DNA of 64,000 nt from Albifimbria verrucaria (lineage: Eukaryota; Ascomycota; Sordariomycetes; Hypocreales; Stachybotryaceae), in contig JAHREC010000007.1 of the NCBI GenBank assembly GCA_020081605.1, forward strand, positions 620,001 to 684,000, written 5' to 3'. Positions within the stretch are counted from its first letter, which is position 1; every line of letters starts with the position of its first letter. Shown here piece by piece: positions 46,865-57,906 of the stretch. The notes under the pieces are model-generated. The model saw only the letters and a program-made list of their open reading frames with translations, did not search any database and had not been told where the DNA came from. Both the position numbers and the translations under genes were made by a program.

Positions 46865-48081
46865 CTAAACTCTCTTCTTCTTCGACAGAGCACCAAGGGC
46901 CTCCTCGTCACGATCCCACAAAGCCCAGAAGAGAGCTCCTCCGGGCCCAACTATGGGCACACGAATAAGGTACTTAGTCAAATTTTGGACAAAAGCGGAC
47001 GATTTGTAACCGGCGCGGACATAGGATAGATGTAGAACCCAGAGCAGGAGGGCTCCAAAGGTGCAGTACATGTCCCACTGCAAGAAGGTTTTGCATCCTT
47101 CAGCGACCGACTCAACCTGACGTGGAGAAATTGCAGACATCGGTACAAATACCGATTCCAAGTCGATGGGCCCAACCTCGGCGGTGCCAGAGAATGCTGT
47201 GCGAGCCCAAGGGAGGAACATGTACGTCAATGGTATGAAGTGAAGTATCGATGTGATGATCAAGATACTTCGATAAGTTCCTCTGACGTATTTGAGTCTG
47301 GAAGCCGGGTCCCGTGAGGCTTCATTAGGGCCAAGGCCGGTCAAACTTAGGAGAGAAGACAAGATATACTGCAACAGACTGACAAAAACAGGCCAGAGTT
47401 GCCATATAGCCAAAAAGGCCTGTTGTTGCTTCGCCGAGACCAACTCCGGTGATGGTAGCGCAACCAAAACTGTGGGCACAATGAAGCCCAATACCATAGC
47501 CAAGGTTACGGTAGATGCGTGGACAGGGTTGATACTTAGCAACTCGGCCTTGGCCGCTGGCTTTGAAGACGCAGCGCTGGTGGCCAAGGGTGACTTCCAC
47601 AGGTACAAGGCGCAGTAAATGGGTACAATAATACCCTGTGGGATGGCCTGGTATAGCATTCCCCAGAAACCTGAGCTACGTGCAAGGTATTAGCATTGAT
47701 CAGGCAAATTCGTAAGGCGACTAACTAGGAGATGATCTTGTTCTTGTTTCCCGTTCGCAAGCCTTCGAGGACCAAGATTGCGTGTGTGGCAGTAACTTGG
47801 CCTGTGAAGTATGTCGTGAACAGCGACAGTGCCTTATTCTCGCCATTGACACACCTGATCGAGAATGCAATCAGCTGATCTAGGAATGCGTCGAGGCCGT
47901 CAAGTTTGGTAAAGTGTGTTTTCGACGTCTGGCCTATGCTAGCTAGCAATGACTCTGTTTGCTCCGTTTCAGCGGCGAACAAATCACCCATTCCATTGCG
48001 TGCAGGTAGCCCAAGAATCGAGAAGACTCCGAGTACTGCAATTGCTGCAAAGGCCGTTGCGGCCACAATACGTGCCGACAT
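46865..48081 (-). CDS. Polytopic membrane protein of a secondary-metabolism type
   Basis: Intact 388-residue protein, one intron at 47676-47725 (GTTAGT..CACGTAG) joined in frame. Hydrophobic segments are visible near residues 5-27 (ATAFAAIAVLGVFSILGLP), 85-100, 120-140 (IPQGIIVPIYCALYLW), 160-185 (VTLAMVLGFIVPTVLVALP), 205-225, 250-275, 320-345 and 360-375; the end is GGALFWALWDRDEEALGALS and a basic tail. Start at 48081 (MSARIVAA). Proteins of this size and layout occur beside terpenoid enzymes in fungi, and some (AscI/MacJ type) are membrane terpene cyclases; that link is a guess from layout only. The promoter carries two TRI6-like sites. Confidence 0.6.
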
Positions 48082-49338
48082 TGTGGCTGATGCTGGCTCA
48101 ATGCTGAAAATAGAAAAGATAAAATCGAGAAAACCCGGTGAAAGGCAGAAAATCGTGCAGAGCGAGCGTTGGAGCAATTCACAAGCCATATATACTAAAG
48201 AAAGGGTGGCATTCGACTGAAGATAGCCAGAATCATCAACGTACGGCCTAATCGTCAGCACGAGTTCGCTATATGTGGACCAACATGGGGTATGCCGGTT
48301 CTAGCAAATTTCTCGGACACACCCATGCATGACAGAGTGATTGTTCTCACGAATTCACCTAATAGGAGGAAGTCAGCCCAAACCCATCCAAGAGGCATGA
48401 TAGAAACCTGACATTAAAAACATTATGAAGGAAATTTTTGCGTATCACCAAGAGATGCAGAAACTATTGTAGTCTCGTACAGCACTCAGAGGAATGTATG
48501 CTGGAATCATAAGTGCTTTGGTACAATGGTGCAAGTGTCCAGTGAGCAGCCATGCGCAGGTCAGGGCCTGATACCACACAAGTTCTTTCTTCTATATACG
48601 GTGTACCGTGATTTTTTCGTGTGGGACTTCGAACATGAACTACAGATTCCCATAGCTCGTAGTGCTAGACGAGATTTTGTCAACTTAGTTTAGTGCGCAG
48701 ATTGTTGCAGACTTTCATATGTTATTGAAACGATATTTCGATCTTCATTAAGCCCAGCACAAAGGCTTAGAAGGCCATGTCTACTCTACTGGTGGGAGTG
48801 GAACCATTAAACACCCCTGCCTCATAAGTAAGTCATGGTCGCAACGCCATGTTTTCCGGTAGGCCTTAACCCCAGTGATGCTCCCCTACAATTGGGAAAT
48901 ACAGCGCTTGCACATGGGAGATGGCGCAAAAGTTGTCTCAGGCGTTTATTCGTATGATACCTGCATTGTTCCCGTAAATGAGGCGGTCTGTTCCGCACAT
49001 GGGTCGATTGCAGCGCTTCTCAATACAATACCACGACGTACCTTACAGAGTAGGGTGGCCTAAGTAATGGAAAGCCCGGGCCTAATGGCCGTTTTGGGTT
49101 CTATAGGTACTCTACGGACTTGAGAAATTGTGTTCCTTGTCAAGAAGCATGCCTTCTTTGGTGAATGCAGGTCCACAGATACCCGAATCTTCTACCGTTC
49201 TCGTACTCTTTCATTCTATAACAAAAGCTAGGTAAGAAAGCAGATCTGAACCCTCGATTGATCTTTTCTCTTGTTAGTGAAATCAGCGGTTAACAGGGCA
49301 ATTGTAATCTAGAAAATCACTCGAGTTTACTGTTCGAC
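48082..49338. promoter_or_regulatory. Divergent promoter with five TRI6-like sites
   Basis: Head-to-head region between the membrane protein and the acyl-CoA ligase, no gene. Reverse-strand matches to YNAGGCC: TTAGGCC at 48245-48251, TCAGGCC at 48565-48571, TAAGGCC at 48862-48868, TTAGGCC at 49057-49063 and TTAGGCC at 49079-49085. All five are on the same strand, and two lie 22 bases apart, about two helical turns. Confidence 0.55.
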
Positions 49339-51225
49339 ATGTCTATCGAGCCAGCCCAAATCCAGCCTGGGATCGCAGGGCCGACTCAAAAGCAGAAGCT
49401 GTCTCTGCTTCACGGCCCGGTTGATCCACCATTGGTTGACCTCACACTCGGTGAACTGCTCGAGCTGCAAACCTACCAACATGGAAACCAAGAATGTATC
49501 GTCATTCCGTGGACAGGCGCTCGTTGGACATACAACGAGTTGAACTCGCAGAGTTCTGCCTTGGCACAGTCACTCCTCGATATGGGTATCGGAGTTGGTG
49601 ACCGAATCGGAATCATGGCAGGCAATTGCGAGCAGTATGCTGCCGTCTTCTTCGCGGCGGCCAAGATTGGAGCAATTCTGGTGATCCTGAACAACACGTA
49701 CACGCCTACCGAGGCTATGTATGGCCTGAAATTCTCCGATTGCAAGCTCTTCTTTACTGTGCCTCAAATCGGACGCCTGGATAACTCAAAGCTGCTGAGC
49801 GAGTTGGCGAACCAGAAGGATAGCCCCAAAGTCATTATGCTGAGAGAAGATGCAACGGGAAGGTATCCAACATACGACCAGTTGGTGCAGTCCGGACGAC
49901 GCCAAAGCCACCAGCGCTTGTACCGTGCTATGAGCAAGGTACTGCCTCATCAAGTTGTGAATTTGCAGTTTACAAGCGGAACAACTGGACTGCCTAAAGC
50001 TGCCATGCTCACTCATCAGTAAGTCAATGCTTAAATACCATGCAAAGTCGCACGGATTGTCGTTCAATGATACATCAAGACTATATAACCGAACTGTGTG
50101 CAATTGGATGGCTAACATGGTCAAGCAACCTCGTCAACAACTCACGATTCATTGGCGACCGCATGCGGCTTACACCTAACGATATCCTCTGTTGCCCTCC
50201 TCCTCTTTTCCACTGCTTTGGCCTGGTTCTCGGCCTTCTCGCCATCGTCACACACGGCGGTAAGATTGTATACCCTGCCGAAGTATTTGACGTTGAAGCA
50301 ACGCTCCATGCTATCTCCGACGAGAAATGCACTGCCGTTCATGGTGTGCCGGCTATGTTTGACTCGCTTTTCCAAGCGAAGTGGCCGGAAAACTTTAACT
50401 GCGATGCTCTCCGTACGGGAATCATTGCGGGTGCACCTGTGCCGCGTTATCTCATGGAGCTGTTAATTAAACGCTTCGGTATGACAGAGTTCACCAGTAG
50501 CTACGGACTGACAGAGGCATCGCCCACTTGCTTTAACGCGTTCACTGATGATGGAATTGACCGTCGCCTCACAACCGTTGGAACATTGATGCCTCATGCT
50601 CACGCCAAGATTGTGGACCGTGATGGAAACATCGTGCCTGTCGGTGTACGAGGAGAGCTATGTATGGCAGGTTACCAACTACAGGCCGGTTACTGGAACA
50701 ACTGTGAGAAGACCAGTGAGGTCATGGTAAAGGATGCCTCTGGTCTGACATGGCTCCATACTGGTGATGAGGCTGTGTTTGACGAGGAGGGCTACTGCAG
50801 TATTACCGGACGCTTCAAGGACATTATCATCCGCGGTAAGTTCCAATGTTTCCTCAATACTTCATTGCTAACAAAAGTTGCAGGTGGAGAGAACATCTAT
50901 CCTCTTGAGATTGAAGAACGTCTTGCAGCGCACCCTCTATCTCTCGCGCCATCGTCGTTGGTATCAAGAACCAGCACTATGGTGAAGTGGTCGGGGCTTT
51001 GTTGAGCGCCTGGAGGGCAGTCCCAAGCCTACCACTCAAGATTTACGTGATTGGGTTCGCAAGAGACTCGGTGGACACAAGAGCCCCGCTCATGTTTTCT
51101 GGCTGGGTGAGTCTGGCGTTCCTGCAACCGTGCCATTGACAGGAAGTGGAAAGGTGAGAAAATTCGAAATGGCGAAACTTGGAGAGGAGCTCTTGAAGAA
51201 GGAGTCCATCAGCTCCAAGCTTTAA
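49339..51225 (+). CDS. sidI-like: SidI-like acyl-CoA ligase (mevalonyl-CoA ligase type)
   Basis: AMP-forming acyl-CoA synthetase of about 577 residues. Core motifs in order: FTSGTTGLPKAAMLTH (P-loop), FHCFGLVLGLLA, SSYGLTEASPTCFNAF, TGDEAVFDEEGYCSITGR, RFKDIIIRGGENIYPLEIEE and catalytic Lys in PLTGSGKVRKFEMA. The N-terminus (DLTLGELLELQTY, VPWTGARW-like IPWTGARWTYNELN) and the whole pattern recall fungal SidI, which makes mevalonyl-CoA for siderophores. The C-terminus is SSKL, a canonical peroxisomal PTS1. Introns 50019-50125 and 50836-50883 join in frame. Frame breaks near 50939 and 51008. Three TRI6-like sites lie within 480 bases upstream. Related ligases use other acids, so mevalonate as substrate is inferred. 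Confidence 0.8.
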
Positions 51226-51508
51226 ATTGTAGACATTTTCAGGGAGTTTTTTTCTTTTTTTTTCTCCTCGTGTTTTTTCTCCCTGTCTTTGTGTTCCCAT
51301 GTCCCATATTGATAGAGAGCTTTGTTAGATGAAGAGGCTAGATCAGTTGGCATTTTGAGAATAGATTGCGAGCCAAAGCATCAGTTTCATAAACTCAATT
51401 AAAAATATTCCAATCAATCTATCTTAAGCATTTTAATGGTTTATATAATATTGTATCCTCCCTCACAAGACCGAAAACTAGCAGGGCTGGTTAACCTCAA
51501 AGCGATAT

Positions 51509-52872
51509 CTAGAGCTTTGGCACCAAACCAATTCTCATACCACCAACAACCTTCTCGTTATCTCCCAATGGGCACAACTGAAAGAATCGCTCCTTGAGCA
51601 TCTCATGAAAGCACTCTTCTTATATGGCAACTCAATGAACTTGTCCAGTCCAAAACCATGAATGAAGTCGTATGTAACAACTGTCGAGTTGGTGTCTCGG
51701 GGTTCACCCACCACGTACATGGTTCGAGGATCATCGAGATACAAGTAGTGCATCAAGCTACTCCACCATGCTGAGACACGATGGGGTCCGCGGAAGCGCA
51801 CGTCGCCGACGAGGCTGTGTCGACCTCGATCAAAGTCACCTGCCTCGTAATATCCACCAAGGCGGTCTTCTTTGGCCCAGTAGATCTCGAAATATGCGAA
51901 GGGAGTATCGTCCCACTTGGCCAATACAGTGATTTGGTGGGGTCCTCGTGGAGATTCTTCAAGTACTGGCGGTGCTGCTCAAGTGTACGAGTTTCGCTCC
52001 ATCCTTGTAGAACACGCGGATCATTCTGCCACTCATGAAAGAGGCTCAGATGCTCGGGGTTCTCATAATCCATTGCAATCATCGAGAATGTTTCGCCCAA
52101 ATAGGGAATCCAGCGGCTGTAGATAACAGTACCCGGAGCAGGCTTGGCGGGTCGAACAGGGTGCCATGCTTGTTGATACCGATCAGGATCTTCAGGGTCA
52201 TCCGCTGATATAATGGTCGTCGTGTTGTAAAGAGGGGAAATAGGGAATGAACCTAGGGGTGTGGATGCTGGAAGCGAAGACGGCGATTCCTGGGGACACC
52301 ATACAGGCCGAGGACCAAATGGTGAACCGGCACCTTGCCAGAAGGTGCTTCGCAGGATAAGAGCAACGCTCTCATCTAAATTGGTAGAAGGCTTGGGCTC
52401 CTGCTTTGCCTTTAGAGGATGATCAATTCCCAACAGCACATCCTTGATCTGCTGTCCCAGTGTCGCCGCATTGCTTCCTTTCAATTCCAATCTGAAGGAA
52501 TCCATGCTCGGCTTTACTGTAAAAAGTGCATATACCACCAGCCATGCCTGGCCAAGAGTTGGCGCATCGCTGCCATCCCAGTAGAATGTCGTGGAAGGTG
52601 CTCGCCTGGCTCGTGCCCATGCGCTGTTGTTGGAAGCGGGGGAGCTCACTCGATTTCAGGTTGATGGGCTCCGTGAAAGCAAGATGCGTGTTATGGAGCT
52701 CGAATGGTAGGGCTTTAGACGAAGAGGGCTTGGGCACGAGGTTGTAGACGGAAGCCTTGGCGGACTTGTTTGAAGCTTTTTCAATGGTATATTCGGTCTC
52801 GTAAGGATGAGGGAGCTTGAGAACGGTTTGGTTTGCCGCAATGGCAGAGAGCTGAACAATAGGCGTTGCCAT
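51509..52872 (-). CDS. sidF-like: SidF/SidL-like siderophore-type N-acyltransferase
   Basis: GNAT-fold acyltransferase of the AlcB/IucB siderophore group, about 455 residues, the usual size of fungal SidF. SidF moves anhydromevalonyl from CoA to N5-hydroxyornithine; SidL uses acetyl. Visible: AWLVVYALFTVKP, YSRWIPYLGETFSMIAMDY, HEWQNDPRVLQGWSETRTLE, the core AYFEIYWAKEDRLGGYY, then SLVGDVRFRGPHRVSAWWSS and LMHYLYLDDPRTMYVVGEPR. The C-terminus is VPKL, a PTS1-like tripeptide PKL. Start at 52872 (MATPIVQLSA). Frame breaks near 52637, 51933 and 51608. It ends 283 bases from the ligase stop (tail to tail) and shares its 463-base promoter with the TRI3-like gene. No siderophore peptide synthetase is in the window. 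Confidence 0.8.
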
Positions 52873-53335
52873 CTTTGCATTTGGTTGACCAAGGACAACT
52901 CAATGAACGAAGAAGACCCCGTGAACCCACGTCTATAATGACACAGGAATCACAAGATCAATAATAATATGACAATGGCAGACCCCGAAATACGACTGAA
53001 CCAGTAAGCTACTCCACGTTTCCATGGTGGAGTCTCCATATGTAGAATCCCGGATCTCCGCTTGCAGAATAAGGCCGTCCGTGACAGGGACCAAGAGCTA
53101 GGATACTGATTTCCTTACTGCAGTGGCTTAAGGAGAGGTCCAAGCTCTGGGGCCTTAAGGCTCAAGTGGGGTTCAATCCCAGCCAGCTATCATGTTCGCC
53201 AATAATAACTACTGCGTATTTAAGTAAATAAAACATTACTCTCTTCTTCATCTTCATATATGTTCAACTAACTCCTCATGATCGATCGCTATTTTCAACT
53301 CCAGTTCTTAGCTTTATCCATATCTATAGCCCAAA
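52873..53335. promoter_or_regulatory. Divergent sidF-like/TRI3-like promoter with TRI6-like sites
   Basis: 463-base shared promoter. TAAGGCC at 53070-53076 on the + strand and the same heptamer in reverse at 53151-53157. The two sites face each other 74 bases apart near the middle of the region, so a single regulator could drive both genes. Confidence 0.55.
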
Positions 53336-54804
53336 ATGAGCGTCCCCGCTGGTTGGGAAATTTCAGGTCAAAATGAGATCAGCCGCCCCTTTGATCTGCT
53401 TGAAGAATGGTTCCACCGCATAGTCGGTGGAGGTAACTTGACTCGAGAACGCGACTCGTTCGGCAGCAACTATGTCATTAAGCTCAAGTTTCCCAGCACT
53501 TTCAAGGACCCTACACCGTACGTCCGTCGTGCTTGGCTCTTGACACGATACCTCCACCCACAGTTGGGAGCAACTTACTCCTCGGACTCGCTGGAGGATA
53601 TGAAGTATACGATTGGGCCTTTGGACCCCGAGCATTGGTTGAAGACCACCTTCTTTGTCGAGGATGGACCTTCAGCCACCTATAAATCCGCAGAGGATGC
53701 CGTCAGCATTTTCCGCACGAAGCCAACCATCACTGCCCACTGGATCCCAGCTACTTCTGAGATTCTGATGCGTGCAACCCATCTACAGATTGAAGGAATT
53801 GGGTTCTCTCAGCTCAGCCATAGTCTTGTCACTTCCTGACATCCATCATGCGACACGGTTTAGATCTTGACCTTAAATCGTATCCCTCAAACGTCAAAGT
53901 CCCAACCCCAAGCCCAGGTGTAAACATTGGCACCAAGACGATGTCCTACGCGGAAGCCCCAGCATACATTAAGAAGGGTGTGGATAGGTTCATCGACCAG
54001 CTCCAGCAAGGCTTGCCCGGAATCGCTCTGCCAATGCGACCGGGAGGTGAGACATCAGCACCTTCCGATACCCGCCGTTTGGTCTTCAAGCTCGACGAGA
54101 CTCTGTCAGCTGGCGTGAGAAAGGCGTGTCTTAAGCACAACATTAGTGTTGCTGCCGCAATCCATACTGCTCTCCTTCGTGTCACTGCATCCTACCCGCA
54201 GGAATCGAAATCCAGGGACTTGCTCATCGTTCTTACCGCGAACATGCGAAAGTTCTTGTTTGGCACATTCATTCAGCCCGAGCTTGCTGTCGGCCTTTAC
54301 TCGACTGCGGTCTCTTATTGCATTCCCGATGGTCTCAACCCCGAGACTAGCTTCGTAGACCTCGCCCGAAAGGTTGGTGAGAAGTATGCTACCGATCTTT
54401 CCGATGTCGTCAGAGATGACGAAGGCAAGCCAGTGAGCTTCCTGACCATGCTGAGCCCTTGGATCGACCGTTACACGCAGGTGGTGTCTGGCCTCAGCTT
54501 TGGATCTCCCATGTTCAGAAGCCCTGCGGTCAGCAGTCTCGGACTGATGGAGAAGTTTGTCCAGCGAAAGTACTCGTTTGGAGATAACGAAAATGACCAG
54601 GTGGAGGTTCTCGACCTCTGGTGGTCAGTGGATGTTCTGGACCAAGGAGCGTATTTCCACATTTCTACATTCCGAGACCAGATCAGACTACAGGTTTGCT
54701 TCAACAAGTCTTATTACACCGAGGAGTTTGTCAACGAGGTTATTCAAAAGATCATGGATGAGGTTGTCCAGGGATTGGGAATCAAGTCTGAGGCGAGGCT
54801 GTAG
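53336..54804 (+). CDS. TRI3: TRI3-like trichothecene O-acyltransferase
   Basis: About 489 residues, no intron. The N-terminal segment (PFDLLEEWFHRIVGGG, RDSFGSNYVIKLKFP) and the C-terminal domain (VLDLWWSVDVLDQGAYFHIS, QVCFNKSYYTEEFVNEV) match the trichothecene 15-O-acetyltransferase family, which belongs to the chloramphenicol-acetyltransferase/condensation superfamily. The region where a HxxxD-type motif is expected reads ATHLQIEGIGFSQ, that is H-L-Q-I-E-G. In Fusarium the enzyme acetylates the C-15 hydroxyl of the trichothecene core. One frame break near 53838. Start at 53336 (AAAATGAGC). It is divergent from the sidF-like gene. The acyl donor here may differ from acetyl-CoA; that is inference from its neighbours. 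Confidence 0.8.
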
Positions 54805-56144
54805 ATTAGTTTAAGTATTATGTCAAATTTGCGATACATAGCCAATATAATGCCTTCAAGTTTCTGAAACCATCAATATTGTACCTCCCGAATTATGAGC
54901 TTCCCATTGTGTTCCTGCTTCATATCCCGTTGAATTTTCGATAATTGACAGTATTCCGTCATGACCGAGTTAAGGGAGATTGTAATCAAGACAGGATGGA
55001 TCTCATGACAGCTTCTATGGACATGACTATTGTCTCACAGTTGATAGAACGCCTCATGGAATATTAGGACTCGTTATATATTGCCTGTTCATATGCATGA
55101 TGGACAGGCATTTGCAATGATTATTTATATCGTGCTGAAATCTTGCATAAATCTTACCGCGCTTATTATATATGACACATTCTCTCGTCATACTTGCTCA
55201 ACATGATGAGTACATGTGTCAGAAATTAACTCGGGTTCTACCAATTTTTATGAGACATATCTGTGATTATGCAGAGTCCGGTTCTATTGTGATATTCTGG
55301 AAGGCCTCAAACTGTATCATCCCGTTACCCTCCCCTCGCTTAACCGCTCGGCGTCTAGGAACATGCTATGTCTCAGCTTAATCATTCCCTGACCTTACCC
55401 ATCACATGCCGGCAGTGGACCTGTTCCGCAAGAGCACGACGGGTTGGATAGTTCAGACTCACAAACTGCACATAACACGCTTCCTCTTGAGATTAATGGT
55501 GAATCTTCCCGTCATTTCAGATACAATATTTGTGTTTTAAAAGCTTGAAGTTCTCTACGTGGCTGGCCTGAATAGCATCATCTTGTTGCAAAAACTTGGA
55601 CTCGGACAGGATATATTCCGACTTCGGGGTAACGAAACCGCTGTAAACTTGGAACGCTCAGGCCTGCCATCTAACTTACAACTGTAGGATAACTCTGAGT
55701 GTTCTGAATTAATTGGTTGACTGTAATACTGGGGCCTAGCGAGAACCGGCCAGGTCAAGCTTCCGCAGTTGACTGGGCTTCGATGGTGGCCACGGGCTGT
55801 AGATTCACGGGCCATCCAGCTTGAGCGCTTAGTCGAAGCCTAGAAGGTGCGTCTTCCTTCCGTGCACAGACGCGTATCACATGAAAACCCCACTTTGAGA
55901 GTCACGTCACCCGTTTATCTGTATTATCGGGAAAGGTTTGAGGGGTGAAGGCGACTGGCCTTGAGAGGGATATAAATCCCTGGAGTGTCCGGACTTTGAA
56001 CCCCACGACGATTGTGCATCCATTCATTCTACCGTCGTGTCAATCAGAAGTATCTTCTTCGTCCTTTGAAGGATTGCTGAACCAAAGAAAAGAGAGGCAA
56101 AGGGAAAACAGAGGTTGCAAGCCATCCTACCTAAACAAAGCAAA
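54805..56144. promoter_or_regulatory. Promoter region of small peptide gene, three TRI6-like sites
   Basis: No gene. TCAGGCC at 55658-55664, reverse CTAGGCC at 55733-55739 and reverse CAAGGCC at 55957-55963. A TATA box TATAAATC is at 55971-55978, 174 bases before the ATG at 56145. The left half (54805-55600) is the AT-rich 3' flank of the TRI3-like gene. Confidence 0.5.
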
Positions 56145-56273
56145 ATGTTGGTCTCTTCAGCAAACCTGGTCGATTCCTACGACGACCCCAAGGTCTCGTG
56201 GCGCGATGTGTTCGTTTACTCTGCACTTTACGCAGTTCTCTACGCTACGGTCCGGACCGTCACCCAGAACTAG
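56145..56273 (+). CDS. 42-residue membrane peptide, TRI9-like candidate
   Basis: Open frame of 42 codons in good context (GCAAAATGTTG), with a TATA box and three TRI6-like sites upstream. The N-terminal half is acidic and polar (SYDDPKVSWRD); the second half (VFVYSALYAVLYATVRTV) is a single hydrophobic helix. Fusarium trichothecene clusters contain TRI9, a gene for a 43-residue peptide of unknown function close to TRI5; size, position and likely regulation agree, but I cannot verify sequence identity. Other readings: a longer protein continuing after a frame break (the following 120 bases are open in another frame), or the first exon of something larger. Downstream frames to 56520 look partly hydrophobic. 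Confidence 0.45.
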   Translation: MLVSSANLVDSYDDPKVSWRDVFVYSALYAVLYATVRTVTQN

Positions 56274-57906
56274 CAGCAATCAACAACCGGCGTAGATGCG
56301 CCTCAAGTCATGGACACCATGGCTTTGCAGCAAAACTCTGGTTACAGTTCTTCTATGTGAAGGGCTTCTCAGGTCAGCTTTGCTGTTCCAGCTAGCACAA
56401 GGCTTGTCCCGCCCAAGGATTTGTTGAGCAGGTTTTCTCCGACTGGAAGCGGATATTGTGTATGCACCCGGTCTTCTCGTCTATGTCCATCTTCTGACGA
56501 ATCTGGCATACTCGATAAGGCCATGACGTTCATTACGATTATGGGATTTTCTTAGTTAGTCAATTTTTGGGACGCCGTAGATAACGCCTCCGGGTGGTTT
56601 AAGAATGCGACCTTTCACCTTACACTCATTTTTTGGTCCCTAGCCTTAGGATTGTTTGGAATACGTTCACTTGTATTTTGGTTTCGGATCAATTGAAGCA
56701 TTCTTACAAACAAAAGTCTTTTTCCCTTTCTCTCTTAGGTTACCCTTTGCGATATTATTCTTGCGGATACTCGTACTTCAATGGACAATAAACTTACTAT
56801 GAACAATGCCTATGGTTTTGCCTCACCCTTTTAACATTGGGGTCTGGTTCTATAGGAACTACTTTTCCAAATAACGGTACCTGAAGGTTATATAACTTTA
56901 TGTATGCCGCTGTGAAGTTCCTAATCGAGTTTGGCTGCACATGCTAAAGAGACTTCATGTACGCTTGGGGGCTTGTAGCAGACTAGGGACGCATACGCTG
57001 CCTGTGTGCATGCATGCTTATCCTTGCAACTTCATGGTTGCTTCTTTGGAGTACAATTACACTTCCCGTCTGTTCCTCATTAATCAACTGACCTTGTCGA
57101 TTTCTGCATTCTGAGTTCCTCACGATCAGGTTCGACTAAGCAGCTATGGGGTAACTGAAATGGCTTTCCAATGCACAACCTCCATATTCCACAAAAATTT
57201 GATCGCTTACTCTGACACGAAGTGCATGGAAGCAGTGGAACGAGCATGGGTGTTGAAGTCCACATCCATCACCAACGTCATCCCTCTCCAAGACATGGTA
57301 ACTTAGGATGTGCTGCGATTAGAATCTGGGACTAGCTTTTTACAGTTTAGCATTGAGATCCTGCACAACACTCATAGCCGCTAGTTCACGGATCATCTAG
57401 GCCTCCCGGAACATCCATCATGCTTGGAACGATTAGGGCCCGCCTGACTTCAGGTCGCACGGCTCTCGGCAACAGTGGGGCCAGCCAACCAGCCGAGATA
57501 GCACGCTTCTAAGTATGTTCTCACGATTGGTTAACCTTGGCCGGACACGGAGTTTGGAGGCAATTGCATATTTCCATCTTACATGATGAAGCACGTGGAG
57601 ATAACGGCCTCCATCAACTCCCGGATAGACCTGAACCGGCCCTACACGACGTAACCGGCAGGCCCTATACCCTGTAAGAATTGATGCAAGCCTCAGCGGG
57701 AAGCAAGGATATGCATTCTGAGTAACCTTATCGATGCTCCTCGTAAGGGCCTGATGAAACTTACGGACAGCATCGTGACACAACACACCATTGTCAGTAA
57801 ACAGTTAAGAAGACTCGTCTCTCACCCATAGTTTCTCATCATTCTCCATCCATCCACCCATCCAAGAATCTAACAATAACACAAGATTCACTAAAGTTGC
57901 CAAACA
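56274..57906. promoter_or_regulatory. TRI5 upstream region with TRI6-like sites
   Basis: No supported gene in 1.6 kb. CTAGGCC at 57397-57403 and reverse TCAGGCC at 57748-57754 (153 bases before the ATG) match the TRI6 consensus. A short leader with CATCCATCCACCCATCC precedes the start. Confidence 0.5.

Noticed and set aside
46865..48081. MFS or siderophore transporter
   Set aside because: Lacks the MFS loop 2-3 signature and has fewer helices than an MFS protein.
49339..52872. Plain siderophore cluster
   Set aside because: Not excluded, but no siderophore NRPS, SidH hydratase or siderophore importer is in the window, and the promoters carry TRI6-type sites; kept as the main alternative.
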